Below, piece by piece: positions 23,295-33,024 of a DNA stretch of 64,000 nucleotides. This stretch comes from an uncultured Eubacteriales bacterium (lineage in GTDB: Bacteria > Bacillota > Clostridia > Oscillospirales > Acutalibacteraceae), in contig CAKUMQ010000008.1 in the NCBI GenBank assembly GCA_934667845.1, positions 1 through 64,000 on the forward strand, given 5' to 3'. The position numbers and the translations under genes were made by a program. Under the pieces are notes generated by a model. It ran no database searches. It had not been told where the DNA came from and saw only the letters and a program-made list of their open reading frames with translations. Within the stretch, counting starts at the first letter, position 1; every line of letters starts with the position of its first letter.

Positions 23295-25510
23295 GGCGCT
23301 TCGCCGCCCTTTTGCGCGAGCAGCGCCCACAGCGCGCTGTAGCGCAGCGTTTTGCGGTCGTTTTGCACCATCGCCTCCACGGTTTTGCGCTCGCCGACCA
23401 GAATCAGCAGGGAGCGCGCCCGCGTCACCGCCGTATACAGCAGATTGCGGTAGCAGAGCAGCGGCATGGTGCGAAAAAGCGGAAGAATGACGGCGTCAAA
23501 CTCGCTGCCCTGGCTCTTGTGCACCGTGACGGCATAGGCCAGCTCCAGATCTGCCGCATCCTCGCGGGTGTAGACCGCCGTGCGGTCGTCATACCGCACG
23601 GTCAGCGTGTCCTCCCGCCGGTCTATGGCGATCAGCGTGCCGATATCGCCGTTGAACACGCCCGTGCCGCTCTCGCCGCCCGCACGCGTCCAGACGATGT
23701 CGTAGTTGTTGCGGGTGTGCATGACCTTGTCGCCCGCCCGCAGCAGCGTGCCGGTCTCGGTTTTCAGCTCTGCCTTATCCGCCTGCGGCGGGTTGATGGC
23801 CTCCTGCAGGCGGCGGTTCAGCTCCGCCGTGCCGACCGGCCCCTTGCGTCCGGGGCAGAGTACCTGGATCCCGTTGTAGACCGTATAGGGATAGCGGGCG
23901 GGCAGACGGCGGGCGCAAAGCTCCGTCACGGTGCGCGCTGTCGCCGCTTCGTCGGCACAGGGCAGAAAGAAGAAATCACCGTCGGCGTGATTCGTAAGCT
24001 CCGGCAGCTCGCCCCTGACGATGCGGTGGGCATTGGTGACAATGCGGCTCGCCATCGCCTGGCGGAATACCTCGTCGAGCTGCACGACCGGCAGCGCGCC
24101 GCTGCGGAGAATATCCCGCAGCACGCAGCCCGCGCCGACCGCCGGCAGCTGATCGGCATCGCCGACGAGGATCAGGCGGCAGCCGGGCTTTACGGCGCGC
24201 AGCAGGCTCTCGCAGAGCGGGACGTCCACCATGGATACCTCGTCCACCACCAGCGCGTCCGCCTCCAGCGGATTTTGCTCGTTGCGGGCGAATACCGCCG
24301 CGTCGTCCTCGTCCCACTGCACCTCCAAAAGGCGGTGGAGGGTCTTGGCTTCCCGTCCGGTCAGCTCCTCGGCGCGCTTGGCGGCGCGGCCGGTCGGCGC
24401 CCCGATGACGACGGTTTTCCCTGCCTTTTCCAAAAGCTCGATGATCGCCTTGAGCGTCGTGGTTTTTCCGGTGCCGGGGCCGCCGGTCAGCACCAGGATC
24501 TCCCCCTCGAGCGCCGCGTGGATGGCCTGCCGCTGCCGCGCGGCATAGCGGATGCCGTCCCGCTGTTCAATGGCGTCGATCTGCCTGTCCAGCGACGGCA
24601 GCGGCGCCGGGGCGGCCTGTCCCATCTGCCGCAGCCGCTCTGCCGCATAGCTTTCCGCCCGCCAGACGGACGGCAGCGCCAGAAACCGCCGCCCCTCGAG
24701 CGTCAGCGCCTGCAGCTGCCCGCTCTCGGCGAGCCGCCCTGCCGCCTGCGTGACGAGCGGCAGCTCCACCCCGAGCATGGATGCCGCCGCGGGGATCAGC
24801 TTGTCCTCCGGCAGGCAGGTGTGGCCGTTTTGCAGGTTGTGCCGCAGTACATACTGGATGCCTGCGCCGATGCGGCTTTCCGATTCCCGGTCCCCCTGCA
24901 TCGCCATGCAGATGGCGTCCGCTCGCTCAAAGCCGATGCGCAGCCCGGGCAGGCACAGCACATACGGGTCCTGACGGACGCGGTCAAGCGTGGAGGCGCC
25001 GAACCGCTTCCAGCAGCGCAGCGCCTCGTTCGGCGTCATCCCGTATTCGGAAAAGGCGAGGATCACCTCGCGCAGTCCGAACTGCTCGGCATAGTCCTCG
25101 GCGATGCGCCGTGCCTTCCGCAGCGAGATGCCGCGGAGCTCGGCAAGCCGCTCCGGCTCCTGCTCGAGCACCCGCAGCGCGTCGTCGCCGAAGCGGTCGA
25201 CGATCGCCGCCGCCGTGGAGGGGCCGATGCCTTTTACCGAGCCGGACGACAGATAGCGCAGAATTGCCTCTGCCCCGGCGGGCTGCTCCCGCTCGCACGC
25301 CTCCGCCTCAAACTGCGGGCCGAACGACGCGTGTACGCCGAAATGCCCGGAGAGCCGCACGGTGTCGCCGACACAGCAAAGCGGCAGGATACCCACCACC
25401 TTGTGCAGCTCCTGTCCGTCGTTTAAGTCGAGGACCGTCCATCCGTTCTGCTCGTTGCGGAACGTGATATGCTCCACCGTGCCGCAAAGACGCTGCTTTT
25501 CGCCGGACAT
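23291..25510 (-). CDS. recD2: RecD2-type SF1B DNA helicase
   Basis: ATP-dependent 5'-3' DNA helicase that acts without RecBC. The product has 739 residues. The N-terminal part contains an OB-like segment and tandem helix-hairpin-helix motifs (GSVKGIGPSTAAAIVDRFG and LAELRGISLRKARRIAEDYAEQFG). Walker A is LTGGPGTGKTTT (~342-350), Walker B is ALVVDEVSMVD (~421), and the C-terminal motif ELAYAVTVHKSQGSEFDAVILPL is motif V. First gene of the operon with comF and the mreB-like gene; a repair role is known for the family. Confidence 0.95.
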   Translation of the reverse strand: MSGEKQRLCGTVEHITFRNEQNGWTVLDLNDGQELHKVVGILPLCCVGDTVRLSGHFGVHASFGPQFEAEACEREQPAGAEAILRYLSSGSVKGIGPSTAAAIVDRFGDDALRVLEQEPERLAELRGISLRKARRIAEDYAEQFGLREVILAFSEYGMTPNEALRCWKRFGASTLDRVRQDPYVLCLPGLRIGFERADAICMAMQGDRESESRIGAGIQYVLRHNLQNGHTCLPEDKLIPAAASMLGVELPLVTQAAGRLAESGQLQALTLEGRRFLALPSVWRAESYAAERLRQMGQAAPAPLPSLDRQIDAIEQRDGIRYAARQRQAIHAALEGEILVLTGGPGTGKTTTLKAIIELLEKAGKTVVIGAPTGRAAKRAEELTGREAKTLHRLLEVQWDEDDAAVFARNEQNPLEADALVVDEVSMVDVPLCESLLRAVKPGCRLILVGDADQLPAVGAGCVLRDILRSGALPVVQLDEVFRQAMASRIVTNAHRIVRGELPELTNHADGDFFFLPCADEAATARTVTELCARRLPARYPYTVYNGIQVLCPGRKGPVGTAELNRRLQEAINPPQADKAELKTETGTLLRAGDKVMHTRNNYDIVWTRAGGESGTGVFNGDIGTLIAIDRREDTLTVRYDDRTAVYTREDAADLELAYAVTVHKSQGSEFDAVILPLFRTMPLLCYRNLLYTAVTRARSLLILVGERKTVEAMVQNDRKTLRYSALWALLAQKGGEAP

Positions 25511-25527
25511 ACGGTCCTCTCCTTTCT

Positions 25528-25875
25528 TCAGTCTGTTTTGGATTCCGCCGCCTGTTCACAAGACAATGCCGGCAGGTCCGCCCGCCGGCAGAGCCGCACG
25601 CCGGACAGCCGTGTGCAGATCTGTGCCACCGCGTCGCGCGAGGCGGCGTCCAGCCCGTCGTCCAGCACAAACAGCCGCAGCCGTTCGTCCCGCGCCGTGT
25701 GCAGGCAGCTGCGGATGCGGTATTCCGCGTCCTCGCATGTGCCGGACAGCGGCAGCAGCAACACCGCCTGCCGCCGCCCGTCGCCGAGCAGCCGTCCGCA
25801 CAGCTGCCGCACCATGTGGGCGCAGCCGTACAGTGCCAGAAGCAGTACCGCCGCCGTTAAAATGATCTCTCCCAT
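25528..25875 (-). CDS. Small membrane-anchored protein of unknown function
   Basis: The product has 115 residues. It has one N-terminal membrane helix (EIILTAAVLLLALYGCAHMVRQL) followed by a soluble part with beta-alpha character (VLLLPLSGTCEDAEYRIRSCLHTARDERLRLFVLDDGLD). The VLDDG stretch recalls the nucleotide-sugar end of GT-A folds, but the protein is far too short to be a glycosyltransferase. It lies 17 bases before recD2 on the same strand and may be its first operon gene. Confidence 0.6.
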   Translation of the reverse strand: MGEIILTAAVLLLALYGCAHMVRQLCGRLLGDGRRQAVLLLPLSGTCEDAEYRIRSCLHTARDERLRLFVLDDGLDAASRDAVAQICTRLSGVRLCRRADLPALSCEQAAESKTD

Positions 25876-25997
25876 TCACGCCCGCCCCTTTCGTAAACGG
25901 GCGGCGCTATCCCGCCGCATCCCGCCCCGCGCCGCCCTCTATCCGCAGTATATGCGCGGGCGGGGCATGCGGTGCGGGGCAAAAGCGGGGGAGCGGG

Positions 25998-27173
25998 TCA
26001 GTTTTCGGGCTTGTCCGTCGGCGTGAGCCGCGCCCGCTCGCCGATACGCGCCGCCAAAAGGCGGAAATCCTGTATGGTCGGGTCAAAAAAGCCCACGCGG
26101 TACAGGCTGATGGCAGCCATCCACAGGATCGGCATCAGGATCATGCCCAAAATGCCGGCGAGCTTCATGCCGACATACATGCTCATCAGGCTGAGCAGCG
26201 GGTGCAGTCCCGTCTGGTCGCCGACGATCTTCGGCTCCGCCAGCTTGCGGAACAGAAACAGCACAAAGGTCAGCGCCAGCAGGAATACGGTGCAGACCCA
26301 ATCACCCTGCAAAAACGCCACGATCGCCCAGGGGACGAGGATCACGCTGCTGCCGAAGAAGGGGAAAAAGTCCACGATGCCGACGGCGAGCGCAATGACC
26401 AGTGCAAAGCTCTGCCCGTAGATCAGCAGCGCGACAAAGGCGATCAGCGCCACGACGGAGGAGAGGATCACCTGCGCCCGCAGATAGCCGAAGGTGGCGC
26501 CGCCCGCCGCCTGACGGATGCAGCGCAGCTGCGGGCGGAAAAAGTCCGGCACCGCGCCGGAGAGCTTCCGGCGGATGGCGGGGTATTCCGCCGCGGTGAA
26601 ATAGGCGGCGATCACGAAAAACACAAACCCGAGCAGGAAGTTGCCGACGGCGGGGGCGGTGTTCTTCACCGTATCGAGATAGGAGCGGATGTCGTCGATT
26701 TCAAAAAAGCTGTTTTTGATCCAGTCGATCGCGTTGCTTGTCCACAGATCCAGCTTGACGCGGATCATCTCGGGCGTCCAATCGGTGTATTTGGCGACAA
26801 AGTCCGCCAGCACGCCCTTGGCGTTTTCCAGTGAATCCTGCATGGATTCCCAGTTGCGCACCAGCTCCGCCGCCTGACTGACCAGATAGTATATAAGCGA
26901 CGCCAGCAGCCCGACGGTCAGCAAAAGCAGCAGCACCACGAGCAGCATGGACAGAAATTTCCGCCGCTTGAGCCGTTCGCCCACCCGCCGCAGCACGGGC
27001 GCGAGGATCAGCGCCGTCACGAGATAGGCGATCACAAACGGCATGAACAGATGCAGAAGCGGGCGCAAAAGCGTTAAGCAGAACAGCACGATCATGCCCA
27101 CCAGAAACAGGCGCAGTGAAATGCGCCAGACCAGCGTGCCGGTCGGCACCGCGTTATTCTGTGAGGTCTTCAT
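25998..27173 (-). CDS. AI-2E family membrane protein (YtvI-like)
   Basis: The product has 391 residues and about seven or eight membrane helices in the family pattern: two N-terminal pairs, a soluble segment (~110-175), then LGFVFFVIAAYFTAAEY and the conserved IVDFFPFFGSSVILVPWAIVAFLQGD and AEPKIVGDQTGLHPLLSLMSMYVGMKLAGILGMILMPI. In spore formers the closest named member is the sporulation membrane protein YtvI; other members export small molecules or ions. The start lies within the 3' end of the upstream gene (20-base overlap), so the two are coupled. Confidence 0.88.
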   Translation of the reverse strand: MKTSQNNAVPTGTLVWRISLRLFLVGMIVLFCLTLLRPLLHLFMPFVIAYLVTALILAPVLRRVGERLKRRKFLSMLLVVLLLLLTVGLLASLIYYLVSQAAELVRNWESMQDSLENAKGVLADFVAKYTDWTPEMIRVKLDLWTSNAIDWIKNSFFEIDDIRSYLDTVKNTAPAVGNFLLGFVFFVIAAYFTAAEYPAIRRKLSGAVPDFFRPQLRCIRQAAGGATFGYLRAQVILSSVVALIAFVALLIYGQSFALVIALAVGIVDFFPFFGSSVILVPWAIVAFLQGDWVCTVFLLALTFVLFLFRKLAEPKIVGDQTGLHPLLSLMSMYVGMKLAGILGMILMPILWMAAISLYRVGFFDPTIQDFRLLAARIGERARLTPTDKPEN

Positions 27174-28014
27174 GCGCTGTCTCCTCCTGTCCGTCCGCCG
27201 AAATGTCGGGCGTTTCTTTTTTTCGCCGGATCAGCAGTCTGCCGACAAAGCCGTATTTCTCCCGGTGGCAGATATAGAGAAAGCCGAACGCGGAGAACAC
27301 GACGGCGCCGATCATGTTGACAAACAGATCCTTCATCGTGTCGATGATGCCGACGTCGAGATAGCCGCCCTCAATGCGGGCAAGCTCCGTCCCGTCCGCG
27401 CCGTAGAGCACCGTGTGACCGACGTCGCGGATGTGGACGACGTTGTTGTTTTTATCGGGGTCCAGCTCGGTCGTGTCCACGCGGGAAACGATGCGGTCCT
27501 TCTGCATGTCGGTGTGCAGAAAACGGTCGCTGCCAAACTCAAAAAATTCCCACATGACCCCGACGGTCATGGAAAAGCAGAAGGCGACCAGCGCCACGAA
27601 AAGCGGCGTTAAGTGGTTGCGCTGCGAACGGCGGTTGAGCAGATCGACAAGGCTGAACCCGACGCCTGCCGCCCAGAAGCCGGTGATCGTGTGCAGCACG
27701 GTGTCCCAGTGCGGGATGTGCTGATAAAAGCTGCCGATCTCGCCGAGGATCTCCGCCGCAAATACAAACAGCAGCACCGTCGCCTCCAGCGGCGTCGGCA
27801 GCTCCACCTTGAACGTGGTTTCCACCAGAGCGGGGAGCAGCAGCAAAAACAGGGTCAGCACGCACAAAAGCACGTTGAACCAGTTGCCGTTGATTATCTG
27901 CATGACCAGACAGACCAGCACAAGCCCGCGCAGGATCAGATACAGTGTCAGTATGCCCTTCGGCGCGTTGTGATACGCCGTTTTCAGATGGGCGCCGCGT
28001 TTGAAGGTCGCCAT
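27154..28014 (-). CDS. Multi-pass membrane protein, YjdF/DUF2238-like
   Basis: The product has 286 residues and six or seven membrane helices. The segment IPHWDTVLHTITGFWAAGVGFSLVDLLNRR and the later GVMWEFFEFGSDRFLHTDMQKD match the DUF2238/YjdF pattern, with conserved Asp, His and Glu residues facing the membrane. Its function is not known. The ATG at 28014 was chosen because GGGAGG lies ~10 bases upstream; a longer frame has no ribosome-binding site. It is first in a two-gene operon with the AI-2E protein. Confidence 0.75.
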   Translation of the reverse strand: MATFKRGAHLKTAYHNAPKGILTLYLILRGLVLVCLVMQIINGNWFNVLLCVLTLFLLLLPALVETTFKVELPTPLEATVLLFVFAAEILGEIGSFYQHIPHWDTVLHTITGFWAAGVGFSLVDLLNRRSQRNHLTPLFVALVAFCFSMTVGVMWEFFEFGSDRFLHTDMQKDRIVSRVDTTELDPDKNNNVVHIRDVGHTVLYGADGTELARIEGGYLDVGIIDTMKDLFVNMIGAVVFSAFGFLYICHREKYGFVGRLLIRRKKETPDISADGQEETAHEDLTE

Positions 28015-28054
28015 GAATATACACCCTCCCGCCGCAAAGTTACGGTTTGTCTGT

Positions 28055-28083
28055 ATTGTACCCATTTAGCAAACTTCTGTCAA
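28055..28083 (-). promoter_or_regulatory. Promoter of the membrane-protein/AI-2E operon
   Basis: On the minus strand TTGACA (28083-28078), a 17-base spacer and TACAAT (28060-28055), 40 bases upstream of the start. Confidence 0.85.
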
Positions 28084-28099
28084 GTGCGGGCGAAAAAAG

Positions 28100-28147
28100 T
28101 TCACAGAAAACCGCCGCCGACAGGGCGTTTTGCCCGTCTGCGGCGGC
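28100..28147 (-). terminator. Terminator of the AraC gene
   Basis: Stem CCGCCGCAGACGGGC / GCCCTGTCGGCGGCGG (28147-28111, imperfect) with an AAAA-centred loop, followed on the minus strand by TTTTCTGTGAACTTTTTT. It lies just after the AraC stop. Confidence 0.75.
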
Positions 28148-28155
28148 GTGTCGGA

Positions 28156-29052
28156 TCATTTTGCGGCGTCATACCGATCGTCATACCGATCGGATGTCTC
28201 TGCGGCAGGTATGTTTCCGGGCAGCTCCGCCTGTTGCATGGTTTTGGACGGCAAAAAGCCGAAATGCCGCTGATACAGCTTGGTGAAATAGGAAATGTTC
28301 TGAAACCCGCTTTTTTCCGCACACTGGGAGACGGTGTATTTGTTGAGCCGGATCAGATGGCAGGCATAATTGAGCCGCAGATCGTTGATAAAATCGACGA
28401 TGGTCTTGCCGGTGATCCGGCGGAAGCTGCGGCTGAAATATGACTTGCTGAAGTTGATGGCGGTGCAGATGTCCTCCACCGTGATCTTTTCGTAGAAATG
28501 CTGATAGATATAGGCAATAGCCTGCTGCACGGCATGTGTCTGCACGGAAATGTTGATCGGCTGCCCTGCGAGGGCATCCTTGGCGGCGGCGCGGTTCAAA
28601 TATACCGTCACGGCCAGAAGCTCACCCTGCAGCGCGGTCTTGTACCCCGGCTGCTTGGCATAGAACTCCTGAATGATCCGCTCGAGCGAGGAAATAACGG
28701 CGGCATCCTTGGTAATCAGGGTCTCCTCGGGGACGTTCAGTGCGGGTATGAGCGTCCGCAGAAAGTTCGGTTTGACAAGGGCACAGTAATACTGGCAGGA
28801 ATCGGTGATGTTTTCCAGGGTATGTACGCTGTTGGGGTGGATATAGACTGCATCACCGGGATTGGCGGTAAATACGGACCGGTCGGAGGTGATCCTCAGC
28901 TGTCCCTCCAGCATGAGCAGCATTTCGATCTCCTCGTGCCAGTGTGTCTCCAGAAACAGCGTTGCGCCCAGGGAGTCATAATGTACGATGACGGGGAACT
29001 GCGGATTTTCATAGCTGACGGATTCATATCCCTTTGTGGTCGATCTGATCAT
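28156..29052 (-). CDS. AraC family regulator with cupin sensor domain
   Basis: A cytoplasmic transcription factor of 298 residues. The N-terminal cupin (FLETHWHEEIEMLLMLEGQLRI.....PGDAVYIHPNSVHTL) binds an effector, probably a sugar. The C-terminal AraC domain has two helix-turn-helices (ITVEDICTAINFSKSYFSRSFRRITGKTIVDFINDLR and YTVSQCAEKSGFQNISYFTKLYQRHFG). The ATG at 29052 follows AAAGGA; the upstream in-frame extension has no homology. It is divergent from the glycan cluster that starts at 29260, which it most likely controls. Confidence 0.92.
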   Translation of the reverse strand: MIRSTTKGYESVSYENPQFPVIVHYDSLGATLFLETHWHEEIEMLLMLEGQLRITSDRSVFTANPGDAVYIHPNSVHTLENITDSCQYYCALVKPNFLRTLIPALNVPEETLITKDAAVISSLERIIQEFYAKQPGYKTALQGELLAVTVYLNRAAAKDALAGQPINISVQTHAVQQAIAYIYQHFYEKITVEDICTAINFSKSYFSRSFRRITGKTIVDFINDLRLNYACHLIRLNKYTVSQCAEKSGFQNISYFTKLYQRHFGFLPSKTMQQAELPGNIPAAETSDRYDDRYDAAK

Positions 29053-29153
29053 ATCCGGCTTCCTTTCTCCGGCCAAAAGCACAATAGTGCTAAAAGGCGG
29101 TACGATGGAGCATTGTACATGGGCAAAAAGACTGCTAGAATAATGTTGTTCAT

Positions 29154-29182
29154 AGTATAGCATATGTCGGCGAAAGATGCAA
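29154..29182 (-). promoter_or_regulatory. Promoter of the AraC gene
   Basis: On the minus strand TTGCAT (29182-29177), a 17-base spacer and TATACT (29159-29154), about 100 bases before the start. A small AGCAC-AATA-GTGCT hairpin (29078-29091) lies in the leader. I could not identify a convincing promoter for the divergent plus-strand operon. Confidence 0.65.
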
Positions 29183-29259
29183 TGCAATTTGTGGAAAGGG
29201 AGAAAAACACCCCCTTTTTGTGCGATATTATAAAAAGGGAAAAAGGAGGAGCCACCTGA

Positions 29260-32061
29260 ATGCGGAAAACCCATCCGGCGGGAATTTTGTCAGTCCTGCT
29301 GCTTTTCAACATGGCTGTCGGCAGCTTGACAGGGTCGTTTACTGTCAAAGCGGAAACCGGATCCGATGCGGCGGTCACCTCCCTGTCCGCGGCGGACGGG
29401 GAAGAGGGCGGCTACCGGAGCTATTCTGCCGCGCACGGCGGCGAAACGGTCGCTGCGCGGGATGCCGCCGCCGTTTCGCTGAATAAGGAATTGCAGCCCG
29501 GCGGGAGCGTAACGTTCACGGCGGAAACGGCGGCGGGGCTTTACGAGTTGTCGCTTGGCTACCGCTGTACGCAGACGCAGGATGCCGTGCTCTCACTGGC
29601 GGTGGACGGCGCCGTTCCCTTTGACGAGGCACAGCGGGTGACATTTCCGGCTTACTGGGTCAACAACGGCGAGGCGACGCGGGATGAGGCGGGCAACCGC
29701 TATGCGCCGGAGCAGATACCGGATACCCGGACGGCAACCACCGCGGCGCGGGACTACTCCGGCCGCTGTGAAAAGCCGTACCGCTTCTCGCTGACGGCGG
29801 GGGAACACACCGTCACCCTGACGGTCGTCGAGGGGGCGCTGGTCATTGACACGGCGCAGTTTACCGCGCCGGAGCAGCCTGCGCCGTATCAGCCGCCCGC
29901 CGATGCCGCGCCGTTTTCGGCGGAGCCGGTCATTCTGGAGGGCGAGGACGCAGACAGAAAAAACGACCGCGCGCTGATCGCCCTGTCGGATGCCGGCAGC
30001 GCGTCGGTGCATCCTGCCGATCCGGTGCACAGTCAGCTGAATTATATCGGCGGCGCCAACTGGAAACGTGCGGGCAGTACGGTGGAATGGCGCTTTACCG
30101 TCGGTGTGTCCGGCTATTATCAGGTCGGCATCAACTACCGTCAGAATCAGCTGCTCGGCGGCGTGTCTTACCGTCACCTGAGGATCGACGGCATTACGCC
30201 CTTTGCGGAGGCGGAGCGCATAAAGTTCACCTACGGGCCGGACTGGCGCTACCGGACAGTCGATGCGGGAAACACGCCCTGTCTGGTCTATCTGGAGGCG
30301 GGGAAGCACACGCTTTCGCTTACCGCGACCGCCGGGCCGCTGTCGGATATCTATGCGGCGCTTCGGGAGATCACGGCAGAGATGGGCGATCTGTATGTCG
30401 ATATCACCAAGATCGTGGGTGAGACAGTGGATCCCTACCGCAGTTATGAGCTGTTCCGGCAGATCCCGCGGTTTAACGAGCGGCTGGAGTCGGTCGCGGC
30501 GGGACTTGACGCGGTGATTACTGATGCGGCGCGGTTGCAGGAGCAGGACAGCAGTTCGACCGTATCCGTACTGAAAAATGCGGTGCGTGTGGTGCGGAAA
30601 ATGCGGGACAACCCCTATTCCGCCCACCGCAGCAAAAGCAGCTATTACGATGCTTATACCAATTTAAGTGCGCTGCTCGGGACAATGACGGATACGCCGC
30701 TGGATATCGACCGGCTGTATCTGCTTCCTGCCGGACAAAACCGACCGGCGGACGCTCCCTCGTGGATCGGGCGGGTGCAGTTTGCTTTTGCCAAATTTTT
30801 TGCCACGTTTTTTGACAGCTACCGCCAAAAAGCCGGTGCCGACGGGGACAGCCTCACCATCTGGGTGAACTGGGGACGCGATCAGGCGCAGGTGCTCAAT
30901 GCCGCCGTGCAGGAGGATTTTGTGCAAAAAACAGGCATCGGCGTGCAGATCCGCGTGGTGAACGCCACGCTGATCCAGGCGATCCTGTCCGGCACGGGTC
31001 CCGATTGTATGCTGCAGATGACCCGTACCGAGCCGGTCAACCTTGCCATGCGCGGCGTACTGTACGACCTGAGCGCGTTTGCGGATCTGGACGAGACGGC
31101 AGAGCGGTTTACGGCGGGCGGTCTTGCGCCGTACCGCTATGACGGCGGCGTGTATGCGCTGCCGGATACGGAATCGTTTTTCCTGATGTTTTTGCGCACC
31201 GATATTCTGCAGAATATGGGGCTGTCTGCGCCGGAAACATGGGATAAGTATATTGATCTCGCCACGGTGCTGCAGCGGAGCAATTTACAGGCATATATCC
31301 CGTATACGCAGATCACCGACAGCGGCGCGGCGAACGCCGGCGTGGGCGGCATGTCGCTTTACCCGACGCTGCTGATGCAAAACGGGCTGTCTCTCTATAA
31401 CGGCGGCCTGACGGCATGTACCCTGCAGGAGACCGCGCAGATCAAAATATTCAACCTCTGGACGGACTGGTATACCAAATACAAGCTGCCGGTTACGGCG
31501 GATTTCTATAACCGGTTCCGCACCGGCAGCATGCCGGTCGGTATTGCGCCGTTTACGGTGTATACGCAGCTGAAAGCCATGGCGCCGGAGATCGAGGGTC
31601 GCTGGACGGCAGTCCCGATCCCCGGGGTGCGGCAGGCAGACGGCAGTGTGAGCACGCTGTCGGCAGGCTCCGGCACCGGCTGCGCGATCACGGCGCTTGC
31701 CCAAAAGCCGGAAAACGCATGGAGATTCCTGAAATGGTGGACGTCGGCGGAAACGCAGAAGCGCTATTCCGACAATCTGGAATCGGTGATCGGTGCGCTC
31801 GGACGGGTCGCCACCTCCAATACGGAGGCGTTTGCGGCGATGGGCTGGGACGCGTCCATGCTGGACGGCATTCTGGCGCAGCGGGAAAATACCGTACAGG
31901 TGCCCGAGGCGCCGGGCAGCTATTACACTGCCCGCGGGATCGATCAGGCGTTCTGGGGTGTGGTCGAGCAGGGCGGAGCGCCTACCGACCTGCTGACCCG
32001 CTGGGGCGAAGAGGTCAACAGCGAAATGAAGAGAAAACGGGCGGAATACAGCCGCCGATGA
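29260..32061 (+). CDS. Solute-binding protein with two N-terminal carbohydrate-binding-like modules
   Basis: The product has 933 residues, about twice the usual length. A signal peptide (1-31) precedes two related beta-sandwich regions (~48-205 and ~225-372; each ends in AGEHTVTLTVVEGALVID or AGKHTLSLTATAGPL), similar in layout to CBM6/35-type modules. A helical linker (~375-520) leads to a family-1 type sugar-binding domain (~530-900; TIWVNWGRDQAQVLNAAVQEDFVQKTGIGVQI, then GCAITALAQKPENAWRFLKWWTSAETQ). No clear lipobox was found. GGAGGAG lies upstream of the ATG. First gene of the glycan cluster; the two permeases that follow complete the importer. Confidence 0.85.
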   Translation: MRKTHPAGILSVLLLFNMAVGSLTGSFTVKAETGSDAAVTSLSAADGEEGGYRSYSAAHGGETVAARDAAAVSLNKELQPGGSVTFTAETAAGLYELSLGYRCTQTQDAVLSLAVDGAVPFDEAQRVTFPAYWVNNGEATRDEAGNRYAPEQIPDTRTATTAARDYSGRCEKPYRFSLTAGEHTVTLTVVEGALVIDTAQFTAPEQPAPYQPPADAAPFSAEPVILEGEDADRKNDRALIALSDAGSASVHPADPVHSQLNYIGGANWKRAGSTVEWRFTVGVSGYYQVGINYRQNQLLGGVSYRHLRIDGITPFAEAERIKFTYGPDWRYRTVDAGNTPCLVYLEAGKHTLSLTATAGPLSDIYAALREITAEMGDLYVDITKIVGETVDPYRSYELFRQIPRFNERLESVAAGLDAVITDAARLQEQDSSSTVSVLKNAVRVVRKMRDNPYSAHRSKSSYYDAYTNLSALLGTMTDTPLDIDRLYLLPAGQNRPADAPSWIGRVQFAFAKFFATFFDSYRQKAGADGDSLTIWVNWGRDQAQVLNAAVQEDFVQKTGIGVQIRVVNATLIQAILSGTGPDCMLQMTRTEPVNLAMRGVLYDLSAFADLDETAERFTAGGLAPYRYDGGVYALPDTESFFLMFLRTDILQNMGLSAPETWDKYIDLATVLQRSNLQAYIPYTQITDSGAANAGVGGMSLYPTLLMQNGLSLYNGGLTACTLQETAQIKIFNLWTDWYTKYKLPVTADFYNRFRTGSMPVGIAPFTVYTQLKAMAPEIEGRWTAVPIPGVRQADGSVSTLSAGSGTGCAITALAQKPENAWRFLKWWTSAETQKRYSDNLESVIGALGRVATSNTEAFAAMGWDASMLDGILAQRENTVQVPEAPGSYYTARGIDQAFWGVVEQGGAPTDLLTRWGEEVNSEMKRKRAEYSRR

Positions 32062-32089
32062 CCGACAGCTCGGAAAGGACGGGATGGGG

Positions 32090-33004
32090 ATGAAAAAACA
32101 GCCGGAGACCGGACTCCGCCGCGGGAGATACGGACGGGAAACAACAGTGCTTTGGCTGATGCTGGCGCCGTTCTTGCTGCTCTTTTTTCTGTTTACCGTG
32201 CTGCCGGTGCTGTTTTCGATGGGGCTGAGCTTTTTTACCTATGATATGCTGTCCGCGCCGAAGTGGAACGGGCTGCAAAACTATCTGCGCATGGTGACTG
32301 CGGACACGGTGTTCATGAAAACGCTGCTCAACACCCTCAAATTCTCGGTCATCACCGGACCGCTCAGCTTTTTCCTGTCCTTCCTGCTCGCGTGGCTGAT
32401 TAACGAATTTCCGCCGGTGCTGCGCAGTATTCTGGCATTTCTGTTCTATGCTCCGGCACTGGTGGGCAACGCCTATTTTATCTGGCAGGTGGCGTTCTCG
32501 GGCGACAGCTACGGCTATGTGAACAATCTGCTGCTGTCTCTGGGACTGATCGACGACCCGATCAACTGGTTCCGCAATCTGTCCTATAATACGGGGATCA
32601 TCTGCATGGTACAGCTGTGGACGAGTATGGGCGTGGCGTTCCTGTCGAATATTGCCGGACTGCAGAACGTCAGCCCGGAGCTGTATGAGGCGGGCGCGCT
32701 CGACGGCATCCGCAACCGCTGGCATGAGCTGTGGTATATCACTCTGCCCGGCATGAAGGATATTCTGCTGTTCGGCGCGGTCATGCAGATCCAGTCGACC
32801 TTTTCCATCGGCGCGGTCATTACCGCGCTGGCGGGATATCCCAGCGTGGATAACTCGCTGGACACCATGGTGTCCTATATAAGCGATGTCGGCATCGTGC
32901 GGTATGAAATGGGCTATGCCGCCGCCGTGTCGGTCGTGCTGTTTCTGATGATGGCAGTCACCCGCGTGGCAGTGGGCAAGGTGCTGGATTTCCTGGGAAA
33001 ATAA
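32090..33004 (+). CDS. Sugar ABC transporter permease (MalF/UgpA type)
   Basis: The product has 304 residues and six membrane helices. The EAA loop that contacts the ATPase is YEAGALDGIRNRWHELWYITLPGM (~200-225). Two starts are six bases apart (32084 and 32090); the second has AAAGGA at better spacing. It pairs with the next permease and the solute-binding protein before it. The transport ATPase is not encoded nearby. Confidence 0.93.
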   Translation: MKKQPETGLRRGRYGRETTVLWLMLAPFLLLFFLFTVLPVLFSMGLSFFTYDMLSAPKWNGLQNYLRMVTADTVFMKTLLNTLKFSVITGPLSFFLSFLLAWLINEFPPVLRSILAFLFYAPALVGNAYFIWQVAFSGDSYGYVNNLLLSLGLIDDPINWFRNLSYNTGIICMVQLWTSMGVAFLSNIAGLQNVSPELYEAGALDGIRNRWHELWYITLPGMKDILLFGAVMQIQSTFSIGAVITALAGYPSVDNSLDTMVSYISDVGIVRYEMGYAAAVSVVLFLMMAVTRVAVGKVLDFLGK

Positions 33005-33024
33005 ACGGAAGGAGGGCCGGATGG

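Noticed and set aside
23312..25426. Plus-strand ORF of 704 codons opposite recD2
   Set aside because: recD2 motifs are unambiguous on the minus strand; this frame has shadow composition.
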